In this document: positions 1 through 11,002 of the stretch, in pieces
Position numbering within the stretch: the stretch's first letter is position 1
Layout of the letters: each line of letters starts with the position of its first letter
NCBI GenBank assembly: GCA_014529385.2
Contig: CM043951.1
Location: forward strand, 108,662,469-108,726,468
DNA: 64,000 nucleotides
From: Adiantum capillus-veneris
Taxonomy: Eukaryota; Streptophyta; Polypodiopsida; Polypodiales; Pteridaceae
Reading direction: 5' to 3'
Program-made: the position numbers and the translations under genes
Notes under the pieces: generated by a model
The model's input: the letters and a program-made list of their open reading frames with translations, nothing else
Databases searched by the model: none
Told to the model about the DNA's origin: nothing

Positions 1-442
1 CAAGTTATGATGGCTAGTTTTTTAGTCTTTTTAGCCATTTATGCGGTTATGCTGCTCAAATTTTGGCAAAATCAGAGGATAAGTCAGGTGTGCCTTCTTG
101 GGAGCTGCATGGTTGGCTTTAATGGATGATCAAAATGGCCCTCAATTCACTCCATTTTATTTAACTCAGAGAATCCATATAAATGTTCATGTGTCCAGGA
201 ATATTTTTTTCCAGCAGCGCATAGTCTTTATGTTCGGGCCAAGAAGATTACGAGAGATCTTGGAATGTCCTTTGCCTGTTGTAATTCCGATGATCAACTA
301 TGAAAACTCATTTGATGTGCATGTGTTTGTCCTTATCTAAAGTTGAGCTCCATTGAAGTTTCTAGGGATTGGATAGTCAAAAGTTTTGGGTTCTTGCACG
401 TGTGTTCAAAGGGGTTCTCAAAGCATTGAAACTTGGGTAGCC
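1..442. other. Unassigned sequence upstream of the G1 gag
   Basis: No convincing coding sequence. The short plus-strand frame at 98-340 has no recognisable motif. I looked for a 5' LTR end followed by a primer-binding site (initiator tRNA-Met or TGGCGC type) before the gag at 443 and found none, and I see no similarity to the candidate 3' LTR region after 5820. It is either part of the G1 leader, with the 5' LTR outside the window, or a truncation junction. Confidence 0.5.
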
Positions 443-2101
443 ATGGCTTTCTCTTATCCGGAGTTTCATGGAAGAAGTGATGAAGATGTGGAAGAATTTT
501 TGAAAAAGATGGAGGTTGCTTGCATTAGCAACCAGATTCATGACCCTGCGCAGATGTTACGCCTTCTCCAAATTTGTTTGAAGAGTGATGCACGAGTTTG
601 GTCTAAAGCATTTGAAGAGGAGTTGCGTGTGGCTGATCCACCTGTAAGGTTGAGTTGGGACAATCTACGAGATGGATTGGAAGTGGAGTTTGTGAAGATA
701 GAAGACCCTGACAAAGTGTGGAAAGAAGTACAGGCTTTAGTGCAAAAGGAAGGTGAGCCAGTAGATGCGTATATACGAAAGTTTTCATTGGCATGGGAGT
801 GGATGTGCAAGGCTTTAGCACCACAGGTACCCCCGCCTGACATGATGAAGAAGGACAGGTTCTTAGCTGGTCTTTGGGAGAATATACGTTGGAGAGTGGA
901 GCTAAAGAAGCCTAGGACATATGAAGATGCACTAGAGGTAGCAAGGAACAAAGAGTGGAAGCTGAGGAAAATGAGCCAGTTAGGGGTGGAGTCTTTGCCC
1001 ATGAGGTCTGAATTTCAGCCTATGGAGTCTTTACAAGGTCGCATGTCAGGGGTTCATCATGAACCAGTGGTTCCTGTTACTACTCAGGTTATGCCAGCAG
1101 TGGTCACTACAACAGTGCAAGATGATGGGCTAAGGCAAGACATGAGGCAAGTGGTAGATTTGATGAAGAATCTCAGCCTAAACATGCTAGGTCAAGTGGG
1201 AAATAATCGAGGTCGAGGGAGGTTTGAAAATCATCCAAGAGGTGAAGAAAGGCGTAGGAATGGTGTTGGACAAAGCAATGGTAGGTACTGGAGGCAGACG
1301 CCCACATGTTACAATTGTGGAGAGTTGGGTCACATCAGCCCACAATGTGATAAGCCGCCAAGGATGGGGGGAGACATGTATCCATTGCCAAGACAGGTGT
1401 TAACTAGGTCAAATGATTATGGCATCGAAATTAAGGGAGACGAAGGAACCAGTGGACTGACCCAGGAGGAAAAGGGAAAGACAAAAGTGCTAAGTGTAGT
1501 CACCTTGGAGAAGGCATCAAAGCTAGAGGATACATTAGTGATGCCTATTGGGAAGAGGACCACAGAGGATAAGGAAGGAAGAAGTGCCCCAGGTCCTAGT
1601 AAGAAGAAAGGAAAGAGCCATGAAGGCGAGGATGTCAAGGCCAAGAGGAAAAGGAGAGCTCGTCAAAAGTTTCATGTTTCAGATTTTCCACTAGGGGATG
1701 GGCAATTAAGCTATGACTTGAAGGAGGATCTGACGAGCAGGAAGGCAGATGTTACTTTTGGGCAGCTTATAGAGATGGTGCCTAAGCTAAAGCGACAGTG
1801 GAAGAGGATGGTTAACCCAATGGAGAAAGAGCCAGAGAGAGGTTCAGTAAAGGTGTTGGCAATGGATGAGCTACCAGACATTTGTCCAATAGTAGATGTG
1901 TGGCATAAAAGGAAAAATTTGGGACAAGGTTATGTGGATGGTGGAGCCCAAATATGCGTCATACCACACTCATGCGTTGAGAAGATGGGTCTCACAGTGG
2001 CTGGGGTGTCAGGTTTTCGGATCAGATTGGCAAACCATCAAAAAGTAAAATTCTTGGGTGTTGTAAAGAGCTTAGAGTGGAGGCATATGATGCAAAGGTA
2101 G
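443..2101 (+). CDS. gag: G1 gag with zinc knuckle, running into the protease N-terminus
   Basis: Structural Gag that would form the cytoplasmic particle and bind element RNA. The first in-frame ATG is at 443 (MAFSYPEFHGRS); the frame is also open a little upstream from a TTG at 386. The first 200 residues have the gypsy Gag fold pattern (FVKIEDPDKVWKEVQALVQ, then YIRKFSLAW). A CCHC zinc knuckle (CYNCGELGHISPQC) lies near codons 290-303, followed by a basic Lys/Arg-rich stretch. The last 55 codons are the start of a retropepsin, with the active-site motif DGGAQICVIP near 1940-1970. The frame is then lost near 2070-2100 and the protease continues one frame over from 2077. Only the gag portion is intact. 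Confidence 0.85.
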   Translation: MAFSYPEFHGRSDEDVEEFLKKMEVACISNQIHDPAQMLRLLQICLKSDARVWSKAFEEELRVADPPVRLSWDNLRDGLEVEFVKIEDPDKVWKEVQALVQKEGEPVDAYIRKFSLAWEWMCKALAPQVPPPDMMKKDRFLAGLWENIRWRVELKKPRTYEDALEVARNKEWKLRKMSQLGVESLPMRSEFQPMESLQGRMSGVHHEPVVPVTTQVMPAVVTTTVQDDGLRQDMRQVVDLMKNLSLNMLGQVGNNRGRGRFENHPRGEERRRNGVGQSNGRYWRQTPTCYNCGELGHISPQCDKPPRMGGDMYPLPRQVLTRSNDYGIEIKGDEGTSGLTQEEKGKTKVLSVVTLEKASKLEDTLVMPIGKRTTEDKEGRSAPGPSKKKGKSHEGEDVKAKRKRRARQKFHVSDFPLGDGQLSYDLKEDLTSRKADVTFGQLIEMVPKLKRQWKRMVNPMEKEPERGSVKVLAMDELPDICPIVDVWHKRKNLGQGYVDGGAQICVIPHSCVEKMGLTVAGVSGFRIRLANHQKVKFLGVVKSLEWRHMMQR

Positions 2102-3231
2102 TGGTTGATTTTCATGTGATGCCAGCAGGGTTGGGAGCATATCCTATTATACTGGGCAGACCATGGTTACGTGCAGTGGGAGCTGTTCAAGATTGGCGAC
2201 ATGGTACGATTAGCCTCTATGGAAAGACAGGTACCAAGAAGCTTTATAATATGGACACAAGGAAACGATTAGAGGAGCTTTATGAAGATGAGGATGAGTC
2301 TAGTGATGAAGACTCTTCCACGGTGACAGATGAGGACAGTGATAGTACTACCAGCAGTGATGAGGATGCTGATGTTGCATTTATTTTGATGGACAAAGAA
2401 ATCCAGGAGTTTGGTTTAGTTGCATTTGCGAATGAGGTTGACGATGAAAGTGAAGGGCCTTATGAAGTGATTGAAGGGCTGATGCAAACCAAGGTTGAGT
2501 TGTCAAAGAAGCAGGAATTGATGACACAAATGATCAGTGGAGACCTCTCAGCTATGGAGAAGGATATATATTTGCATATGATGGCTAGTTTTCCTGATTT
2601 GTTCATTACTTCATATGAAGAGATCAGAGGGTTCAAGGGTGAAGAGATGCATATAGAGCTGAAAGAAGGTGCTAAGCCAGTGCGGCAAAGGCTAAGAAGG
2701 ATGGGTCAAGAGCAAATGAAAGCCTTGCGGGTAGAGGTGGACAAGTTATTGAAGGCAGGGTTCATAGTTCCAGTGGAGACCACAGAATGGGTGAGTCCAG
2801 TTGTAGTCAGTCCAAAGAAGGATGGGAAGTGGAGAATTTGTGTGGATTTTAAACCCTTAAACGCAGCCACTAAGAAGAACCCATATCCTCTTCCATTCAT
2901 CGATCAGATCTTGGATTCAGTGGCAGGTTATGAGAGGTACAGTATGTGTGATGGTTTTTCAGGCTATTTTCAATTGAAGATTGCTCTTAAAGACCGCACA
3001 AAGACAACTTTTATTACGCCATGGGGCTGCTATTGCTACATAGTATTGCCATTTGGGTTGTCAAATGGACCTTCCTTCTATCAAGAGAGAGCAAATTGGG
3101 TGTTGGAACCATTCGTTGGTAGTTGTGTTAAAGCTTTTATGGATGACTTTGTGTTTATAGCAGTAGGGCTGAACACCATGAGAAGCTGCAGATGGTATTG
3201 GCTCGATATGATGAATGTGGAGGACAACTAA
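2077..3231 (+). pseudogene. pol: G1 pol fragment: protease C-terminus and reverse transcriptase palm
   Basis: Begins inside the retropepsin (IILGRPWLRAVGA is the conserved C-terminal flap region), passes an acidic Asp/Glu/Ser-rich linker (about 2280-2380) and enters the RT. RT motifs seen: WRICVDFKPLNAATKKNPYP, the YSMCDGFSGYFQLKIA block carrying the first catalytic Asp, LPFGLSNGPSFYQ, and AFMDDFV as the catalytic YxDD-type box near 3135-3155. About five codons after that box a frameshift diverts the frame to a premature stop at 3231, and the true RT continues in another frame. The frameshift with the preceding gag frame and this one make it a pseudogene, although the catalytic residues remain. 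Confidence 0.85.
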
Positions 3232-4790
3232 ATCCAAAGAAATGTCATCTAGCACAGCCAAGGGTGAAGTTATTGGGCCATATGGTGTCAGAAAATGGCA
3301 TTGAGGCTGATCCAGATAAGGTTAAGTCTATTATTCTTCTTCCATCACCTACGAGTACGAAGCAATTGGCAACCTTTATACACAAAGTGAAGTACATGGC
3401 AAGGTTTATTCCATTGTCTTCTCAGATTCTTTATCCATTACAACAAGTGGCAAAGCATGATCCATTGCAATGGGATGACAAGTGTGAAGAAGTGTTTCAA
3501 GAGGTGAAAGAGGTGTTAGGGGGTTTGTCAGCCATGCAGGCTCCTGATTGGGAGAAAGTTTTTTATGTAAATCCCTCAGTAGGGGATGATGCCATTGGAG
3601 CCATGCTATTGCAAAAGGGGAAGGGCAGCCATTATATGAGGCCAATGTATTGTGCAAGCCGAGTGAAGTTGGTAGCGGAGAGAAAGTTCTCGGAAGTAGA
3701 GCTAGTGATGGCCAGTGTAATATTTGCTTGTCGACGATTTCGTCATTACTTGCTACCACGGCCTTTTGTTTTCTTGACGATTTATGCCTTTTTGCCACAG
3801 TTAATTAATGGTACTAACATGTCAAATGTGGTGAAGAAATGGGTAATTGAGTTGCAAGAGTTTGAGTTCTCTTTTCTAGTGGAAGATAGTACAAGGGCTA
3901 CCCTAGCTGATTTGTTGACCTACAAGGAGAATCCCCTTATTGTTAAGGAAGAGGTGGTGAGAAAGATAGTTGAAGAAGTGCCACAGATCAGCAATGCACA
4001 TGTGTTGTTCTTTGATGGTTCATACAGAAAGAGCCATGATGCAGCTTCAGGGGGTATATCACTTTATGATCCAGAGGGGAAGCTAGTATGCAAGAGAGGG
4101 TTCAAATTGGATGCTCATAGTAACAATGAGGTTGAATATGCTACTCTAGAAGCCGGATTACACATTTTTTTGAAGCATGGGGTTCGAAGGTTGAGCATAA
4201 AAGGTGATGCCTTGTTAGTTGTGAAGCAAGTGTTGGGTGTGTGGAAGAGCAAGAACACCTCATTGAAGGAAATGTGCTTCAGAATTAAAGGCCTGTTAAA
4301 AAAGTTTGAAGCATGGAGCATCAGACACATTGAACGTGCTCTAAATGGAGAAGCACATGAAGTAGCTCAAGGCATGATTGGGGAGCTATTTGTGTTGAGC
4401 ACCACTTTGCCTCTTTATCATGGCCGGGAAAGTTTGGCTCAAGAAGAGGAATTTTTGCTAACAGGAATCATTCCAAAGGAGATTCAGAAGTCTAAGAAGT
4501 ATGGCTTTGTGCGTAGAGCATACAGGTACAAATTGATTGGTGATGTCTTATACATGAAAGGGGCTGATCTCGTGTTGAGACGTGTACCTTGGCGGGAGGA
4601 GCTTTACAGAGTGTTGGAAGAGAATCATGAAGGAGCATGTGGTGGCCATTTTGCTCTAAAGATCACCTTGCATAAGATTTTGCAAGAGGGGTATGTATGG
4701 CCTAGTTTGCACAAGGATGTTCACCATTGGTGTAGGTCTTGCAATAGGTGTCAAGCATTTGGGAAGAGAGTGTTGAAGCAAGAGCTATGA
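3160..4790 (+). pseudogene. pol: G1 pol fragment: RT thumb, gypsy RNase H, archaeal-type RNase H and H2C2 finger
   Basis: Continues the RT after the frameshift (QLNPKKCHLAQPRVKLLGH). Numbered from 3192, residues about 120-245 are the gypsy RNase H/connection domain (AIGAMLLQ, CRRFRHYLL). Where functional enzymes have D-A/P-S, this copy reads FYVNPSV, so the first catalytic Asp is Asn. Residues about 268-395 are a second, complete RNase H of the archaeal/plant type: FFDGS (Asp275), NNEVEY (Glu315), IKGDALLVV (Asp339) and HIERALNGEAHEVA at the fourth site. Residues 475-520 hold the H2C2 zinc finger (His479, His486, Cys514, Cys517). An in-frame TGA at 4788-4790 ends the frame directly before the integrase core. 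Confidence 0.85.
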
Positions 4791-5792
4791 AAAACCATTA
4801 TGGCGTTTGATGTGTTTGAAAAGTGGGGGATTGATGCAATAGGCCCGTTACCTATCACAAGCAGGGGCAAAAGCTATATCTTGACGGCAGTGGACTATCT
4901 CTCTAGATGGGCAGAGGCTATAGCAGTAAAACAGATCACTGCAAAGGATGTGGCAAAATTTGTGTATGATGAAATATGTTGCAAGTTTGGGGTGCCATTA
5001 GAGCTACTTTCAGATAAGGGGCCAGGATTTAGAGCTAAACTGCAAGACTTCTTATGCACAAAGATGAAGATTAGGCACCAGCATACCACTCCTTATTACC
5101 CGCAGTGTAATGGCTTAAATGAAAGATTCAATGGTGAGTTGGTACAAATTCTTTCTAAAGTGACAAAGCACCAAGGAAAGAATTGGGATTTGGAATTGCC
5201 TAGTGCATTATGGGCTTACCGTACTTCGGTGAAGATAGGTACAGGGTTTACTCCATTTCATTTGGTGTATGGAAAGGAAGCACTATTGCCTGTGGAGGTA
5301 GAGTTGCCTGTGATAAAAATGTTAGAGAAGTTGCTTGGGCCGCCTAGTGATGCATTCCAAGAGAGGCTCTTGCAGTTACAAGAGGTCCAGTTGGATAGGA
5401 TGAGCGCATTGGAGCATTATGGGCAGATGCAGGATAAGGCTTTGGCAAAGATAAATGAACAGGTCAAAAGTAAGGGTATCAAGAAACATGACTTGGTTTT
5501 GCGCTACAACAGTAAGCTGGACAACACCTTCCAAAAGAAGTTTCAAATTAAGTGGGAAGGCCCTTTCAAGGTAGTGGAGTGTTTTCCAAATGGCACATAT
5601 CAGCTGGCTAACCTGGATGGTGTTCTACATAAGTCAAGGGTAAATGGATTGCGTCTTAAATTGTATCATGCTAGATTGATGATGGTGGAGCAAGATGAGC
5701 TGTCTATGGATCAAGCAGTGTTGGTGAGGGATGAGGAGACCTGTGATGCGGCGAGTCTCATATCTCTCTTTCCTGCTGCTGATCATGAATGA
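4791..5792 (+). pseudogene. int: G1 integrase core and C-terminal domain
   Basis: DDE integrase that would insert the cDNA into the genome. It is in the same frame as the preceding segment, separated only by the TGA at 4788-4790. From the ATG at 4800 the catalytic triad is Asp12 (KWGIDAIGPL), Asp72 (LSDKGPGF) and Glu108 (NGLNERFNGEL), with the expected 35-residue gap. The GPFKVVECFPNGTYQL block near residues 265-285 is the GPY/F-like C-terminal domain. No chromodomain follows and the frame ends at 5792. The core is complete and all catalytic residues remain. It counts as a pseudogene only because the stop separates it from its zinc finger and no independent start is known for the family. Confidence 0.85.
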
Positions 5793-6607
5793 TCTAGCAG
5801 GCTAGGGGATGGGCAAATTATGTCAGGAGTTTTTTGGAGCAAGGGATTGCGCATATGTACATATACATGCATGGTGCATCAAATAAAGAATTGCCCATTT
5901 TCCAGAGCCAGGTGGTTACGTGGGGCCCACATGTGTACAGGTAGGACAGCATGTAGATAGTGCATCGATTTTCACTATCACCAGTACTAGTATGTTTTTT
6001 CTACAATAATGAGGAGTTTATAGCGTGTAAAACTTCTCGAGGAAGCTATCCGCGGGCTGACGACATGAGGTAAGCAGGTGCGTCAGATGGCATCTAGTGG
6101 CGTCAGGAGGGCGAACGAGGTCAATATTTGCACGCGGATGAGGACGGACACAACGTGGGTGTTTTCTTGTGAGAGTTATGCAGAAAGGTCATCATTAGGA
6201 CCACTTTTTGGGGCCACTTCACGTGGTTGCGAGACGCAATAAAGCAGTCATTGTCCACTCTTTGGAATGTTTTTCTCTTTCCCCCCCTCTATTCTGTTGC
6301 TCTTTTGCTTGTGTCCACGGTGTCGGGTGTGTGTGTAAGGCAAGTGTGCCCCCATCAAACCGGCGGTGTCTTGTGGAAAAGAGATAGAAAGAGGTTTTGG
6401 GTGTGCGTGGGAAGCTGCGAAGTGTGTCATGCAGTGCGTATGTGTTCGATCGTGATCTGATATAGTATGATCGACTCGAGAGGTGTGCATGCGGTGGTCT
6501 GCTAGCAAGAAAGAGGATTTTGAAGGTGAATCCCAGTGGATTGGGGTGCTGTGTTTACGCTGAGCTGTAGAGAGGAAAATTGTTTGCATATTCCCTTCAC
6601 CTATCCA
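5793..6607 (+). repeat. Candidate 3' LTR/untranslated region of G1
   Basis: No coding sequence. A purine-rich stretch ending ggggatgggcaaatta (about 5806-5819) is followed by TGTCAGGAG at 5820, which could be a polypurine tract and LTR start. The copia relict F becomes recognisable at about 6608. No second copy is in the window, so the LTR call rests only on position after the integrase and a TG start. Confidence 0.35.
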
Positions 6608-8128
6608 ACGCTAGCGAGTTGTGAGCGAGACCGTGCTCTCTTCAAGCTCACAACCCTTCTATCACATGGTGCGGTATCTTCTTTTGTGTGGCATGCTAGA
6701 TATGGCCACTTGAACTACTCACAGTTGTAATTGGTAGCTAGGGAGTCTCTCCTGGAGGGATTACCGATCATTCGCTCTCCTTCGAGCGCTTGCAATGCTT
6801 GTTTATTTGGCAAGCAACACAAAGATGCTTTTCCAAAGCAGGCTGCCACTCACGTTTCAAAGCCACTTTCACTTATTCATACAGATATTTTTGGTCCTTG
6901 TGCCACTCCCTCTTTCAGTGGAGCGTTGCACATTGCTCATGCTTGTGGATGATTACAGCAGGTACACTTGGGTATACTTTTTGAAACTCAAGTCCGAGAG
7001 ATTGGAAGGCCATGATGGAGAAGGAGAAAGATGTAAAGGTTGTCTCTCTTTGCTCAGTCAACGGAGGTGAGTTCACTTCCAAGAAGTTCACGCAGTTTTT
7101 CAAGTCAAAAGGACATTGCAATCGGTGCCAATTGACTACTCCTTACACTCCATCGGGGTGGTTGAGCGGAAGAATAGGACGATCAAGAAGATGGCTCGTA
7201 CTATCCTCAAGCATGCTTCTTTGGCTCAAATATTTTGAGCAAAAGCTTGTTCTACAGTGGTCTACCTTCAAAATGCATCACCCACCTCAACATCGGATAC
7301 TATGACTCCTTTTCGGGCTTACCATGGGTGCAAGCCCTCATTGGCACACTTCAGAATTTTTGGGTGTCCGGCCTTCGTGCATGTGCCAAAGGAGGAGCTA
7401 AAAAATTGGATCCGAGGTCGAAGAAGATGATCTTCGTCGGCTACAATCAGGAGTCTAATGGATTTCTCCTTTATGATCCGGTCACTAGAGCTACTACGGT
7501 GAGTCATGACAATGCCTTTGATGAGAGATTCATTGACACTTCATAGGGGGCATCTGCTTCGGCGCATCAGACTCTTCTCCCCCTTCCCATGTCAATATAG
7601 CCTCCACCTGCACCGGTAAAACGGCAGCCATTACCTACCTTGGATCACGTTGATTCTGACGATGACAACTCTTTCGAGTCAGCTCATGATGCCAAGAATC
7701 CTCTCGTGGACACTTCTCCAGTAGCGGCACCCCGTCAGGAGTGAATTGTACAAGATTAGCTTTATTCTATGGTCTTCAAGACTTACCGAGTTACCACCGC
7801 CAAAGGAGTCTAGGCAACTTAGACGCTCAGCATGCCTTCGTAATCGAGACAATTTTTGGAGGGCAACGAGTTTGTGAACTTTGCTCTCACGGCGGGATCA
7901 ATTCCACACCCACTGAGCCCTCTTATGTGAAAGAGGCCTTTGAGCATGACTCTTAGAAGTGTGCGACGCTTGCAGAGCTCGGCGCGATCGAGCAAAATGG
8001 CACTTGAAAGCTTCTTCCTTAGCCTACAAAGGGAAAGAACATTGCCTTGGCATTGACTTCGACGAGACTTTTGCTTCGACCGCTCGGATGACCACAATTC
8101 GGATGTTGATCTCATTAGCAACACATTT
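6608..8128 (+). pseudogene. pol: Relict Ty1/copia element F: GAG-pre-integrase, integrase and start of RT
   Basis: Heavily mutated copia pol on the plus strand, recognisable only in pieces across all three frames. In order: the GAG-pre-integrase finger (VWHARYGHLNYSQL, 6683-6727, and CNACLFGKQHKDAF); integrase core pieces (LIHTDIFGP near 6880; LVDDYSRYTWVYFLKLKSE near 6943; SVNGGEFTSKKF near 7060, where the usual Asp of SDNGGEF has become Val; VERKNRTIKKMA near 7165 carrying the Glu); the copia-specific downstream block (FVGYNQESNGFLLYDP, 7432-7480); and an RT start (GIDFDETFASTARMTTIRML, 8049-8110). It stops abruptly at about 8128, where the LTR of element A begins, so A appears to have landed in the RT. 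It codes for no functional protein. Confidence 0.8.
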
Positions 8129-9423
8129 TGCGAAACCGGCCCGTAGGGTGGTAGACTTTAGCTTTCACCCGAATCTTTACTTGATAAAGTTAACTTTAAC
8201 TTTACGACATAGAGAAACTTCCCGAGTAAACGTGTGACTGGAATTAACACTTCAAAGAAAGCACGACTTGGCAGCTAGAGTGCTCCAAGTAGACACCGCA
8301 CCCCATAGGCCCCAAAGACTGGCGCCCCTTTCGGTATTTCTTTATTCTTATTGAACTTGGGAGAAATCCTACAAATTCCTACGAGCTTTCCTGCTTTTAC
8401 CGGGCTAAAAATGACCTCCGATTTTGATAGCATAACCGCAATAGGTGGCTTCACAGACAGAATACCCGTGCAAAAGGTGACTTTCCCAGCCCATTGGAGC
8501 ACTTTCCCAGACTTGGCGAGAATCTGCAGCACGCTGAATTCTCTGTTTTCTGCCCCGAAAATGCACCAAAATACCTGTACAATGATCCCCTACCTTCTTT
8601 GAAGCTCCTGGGGGTATTAGGGATCAATTAGGGTCAAAACCCTAAACCTGCAAAAATACATAGCACGTTGTATTTTACTGTTTCGGGCTCCGTTTCACGT
8701 GTCGGTCGCATCCGTAGCAAACTCTTGAGCGCACTTGTAGGGCTACTTGCCCATTGAATCGGACGAGATTTCTGAAATCTGATCGAGTTCAGCGGTACCT
8801 GCAGGGGATTAGCAATTAGCTAATTAGCTAATTTAGTACCTGTGCAAGAGGCTCTTGCCCCCGCAATCGTGCATGAACCCACACATCGAGCAGGTCATCA
8901 CGTTTCTGTATTCAAAGGGGGAGAGAGGTGCACGAGAGCAGAATCATTGTGCTAAATCAGACAACGGGGAAGGAAAGCTTTCCATTAAAGGTGTGATCAC
9001 GTGCACCCACTACTCACACACACAGGAGTTCACTTAATGAAGGAAATCAGCCCCTTCTCTCAATTTGGACGCCCCTATTCATGCAATTCTGGCAAATTTC
9101 TCTAGAGCCGCCAAGTGTCCCCTTTGCCTCATTTGAGTTGATTTTCTAGTACCCACCAACTTGTAAGTGTTGCGTGGGGCCTTGACTTTGAACTGAGCCT
9201 AGACATCCTTCTATTGCTCAGATTTCAGTGCCAACTAGCCCGACCATCTCGTGGTGACCTATCCTTCATTGCTATGTGTAAAACTCTTGGTCATCGACCG
9301 TTTCACACTGGCCATACAATGTCTGGTCATTTGTGACTTCAAAAAGAGGGTCCCAAAAAATAAATAAAAATCATGGGAAAGAAACCAACAACTAAGGCTA
9401 GTGGTTCCCACAGCCTTGTGACA
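8129..9423 (-). repeat. 3' LTR of chromovirus A
   Basis: On the minus strand the LTR begins TGTCACAAGG at 9423, directly after a purine-rich tract, and ends near TTTCGCA at 8129. It matches LTR D (20909-22495) along most of its length, including the end near the GGTGGTAG motif and a conserved block at 8308-8349. On the minus strand that block contains AATAAAG, a likely polyadenylation signal. The low end is set by where similarity to D starts and where copia F stops. Both criteria agree to within a few bases. Confidence 0.7.
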
Positions 9424-9440
9424 TATCTCTCTCTTGAAAT
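9424..9440 (-). other. Polypurine tract of chromovirus A
   Basis: Read on the minus strand, CAAGAGAGAGATA abuts the LTR start TGTCAC. Equivalent tracts precede the same LTR head at 15702, 18481 and 22496, which supports its role as plus-strand primer. Confidence 0.6.
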
Positions 9441-9624
9441 CCTCGATTGCATGCGAGATATACATGCCATAGATGATTAGTGTGATTAGCACCCTTTTAT
9501 CATCGCATGTATTTGCAGGAAAGGTCATGTAACATAGATACAAATGACTTAATGAACCCTTCATACTTTTGCCATTTCTATCTACAATAGAAGTGAACCT
9601 TATACCTTCAGCATTTGTACAGCA

Positions 9625-9897
9625 ATGTACACTTCTATTGCACTGAATCCGTATGTACATTTGATGTGCAAGCTCCATTATGACCCCTCTTTTGAGCACG
9701 TTGAGTTGGAGATACGTAGCTTGTAACCCAAAGGCCTCAAGGTAAAGCAGTAGTACATTCAGTGACTCTAGCAGTTCACACTCTTCCATCCACTTTGCAT
9801 CCATAGGTGGACAGTTCCTAAACTTCACCAAATACTGTAGTGCAACTTTTCCCTTAACTTTTCTTTCCTTATGTGCCAAAATTTGCTCAGGTACCAA
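9625..9897 (-). pseudogene. Chromodomain-like C-terminus of the integrase, chromovirus A
   Basis: Contains PEQILAHKERKVKGK, YLVKFRNCPPMDAKWMEE and the closing ELLESLNVLLLYLEAFG. This is the order of a chromodomain (a VL-R-R start, then YLVKW, then an A-W-E block, then a C-terminal helix). In this family it follows the integrase and is thought to steer integration towards marked chromatin. The tryptophan of YLVKW is Phe here and the frame is detached from the integrase by frameshifts. The same tail occurs in block D (about 22950-23210). Calling it a chromodomain is inference from the motif order. Confidence 0.6.
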
Positions 9898-9990
9898 AAT
9901 CTGATCAAGTTCCTCAACTCACATCTCTCACGAAGGGTCTTAGAAGACTCACGTGAAAAGAATTATAAATCTTCCAAGTGTCAGGCAATT

Positions 9991-10955
9991 TCAACGTATA
10001 GCAACATCGTTGATCTTGTCAAGTACTTGAAAAGGCCCATAGTAATACATGCTCAGCTTGGGAAATAACCTTTCCTTGTCCTTCATCTTCTTTAACCTTG
10101 CCTTTTCAAACCGTAGTACCCAATCACCAGGTGAAAACAACAATTCACGTCGGTGACGATCAACAACCCTTTTCTGCTTTGCGTGAGTCTTCTCCAAGGC
10201 AAGCTTGATCTTGTTAAACAATTTAATCCATGTTCTCTACGTATTGATTTGCTTCAAAAATCTTGTCTTTCGTGTGCAAAATGGGAGAAATCTTTTTTCC
10301 ACTCTCAACGATTTCAAAAGGTGCCTTTCCTGTTGGCAAATGGACCGTATTGTTGTACGCATAGTCAAGCATGGGTAGATATTGTTTCCACTTGCCCTTA
10401 TTATCTAACACATAGCATTTCAGCAGATCTAAGACAATAGAATTAGCTTCTTCTGACTTTTCATTAGTTTGTGAATGAAATGAGGAGGAAAACTTGAGAG
10501 TAGTGCCCATGTTTTTGAACAAGCCTCTCCAAAATAGGCTCATCATACGAGGATCACGATCACTGGTGATAGACTGACATTCCATGGTCCTTAAACACAT
10601 TGTACATAAACAACTGTGCCATCTGATCATATTTTATCTTTTTCCTGACATGAATAAAATGGGTCTGCTTTCAAATAACGGTCCATATACCATCATTCCC
10701 TGTCGATGCTCTTGGAAGATCAAAGATAAAGTCCATAGCAATACTCTCCCATGGCTTATCTGGAGTAGGGAATGGTTGTAACAATCGTGGTGCCTTTTGC
10801 CTGTCAAACTTGACCTTTTGGCAAATCATGCATGCTGGCACAAAGGCATCCTTATCTCTCCTCAAAGCAGTCCAATAAAAGGAGGTCTCGACCGCTTTCA
10901 CTTTCGCATCTATACCACCGTGCCGTGCATATGGTGGAACATGGATTTGTACCAT
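9991..10955 (-). pseudogene. int: Integrase of chromovirus A
   Basis: Three frames give one integrase. The H2C2 finger and start of the core lie at 10671-10955 (HGGIDAKVKAVETSFYW, MICQKVKFDRQK, AMDFIFDLP with the first catalytic Asp). The middle, at 10223-10630, includes SDRDPRMMSLFW (second Asp) and FHSQTNEKSEEANS, where the usual NGQSE reads NEKSE, with the Glu kept. The C-terminal part at 9991-10221 has FSPGDWVLRFEKARLKKMK and YYGPFQVLDKINDVA, the GPY/F module. Frame breaks lie near 10221/10223 and 10630-10671. Block D has the same integrase in better condition. Confidence 0.75.
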
Positions 10956-11002
10956 AACTTAATGTCGGAAAGGCCTGGTGACACATAGTCTGCCATGCAT
11001 CA

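Larger units (their letters stand above)
443..5792 (+). mobile_element. Ty3/gypsy retrotransposon G1, Tat-like, degenerate interior
   Basis: One plus-strand interior in canonical gypsy order: gag with zinc knuckle, aspartic protease, RT, RNase H, a second RNase H, H2C2 zinc finger and integrase core. The frame changes twice (near 2070-2100 and near 3160-3170) and one in-frame TGA (4788-4790) splits RNase H/zinc finger from the integrase core, so no full polyprotein is encoded. The double RNase H is the hallmark of the plant Tat lineage, which acquired an archaeal-type RNase H; assignment to Tat is inferred from that. No LTR pair could be matched inside the window, so the outer limits are those of the coding region. 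Confidence 0.85.

Noticed and set aside
1..442. 5' LTR of G1
   Set aside because: No primer site, no CA end and no similarity to sequence after 5820. Left unassigned.
538..1002. Minus-strand ORF of 154 codons opposite G1 gag
   Set aside because: Shadow of the gag frame. No recognisable domain.
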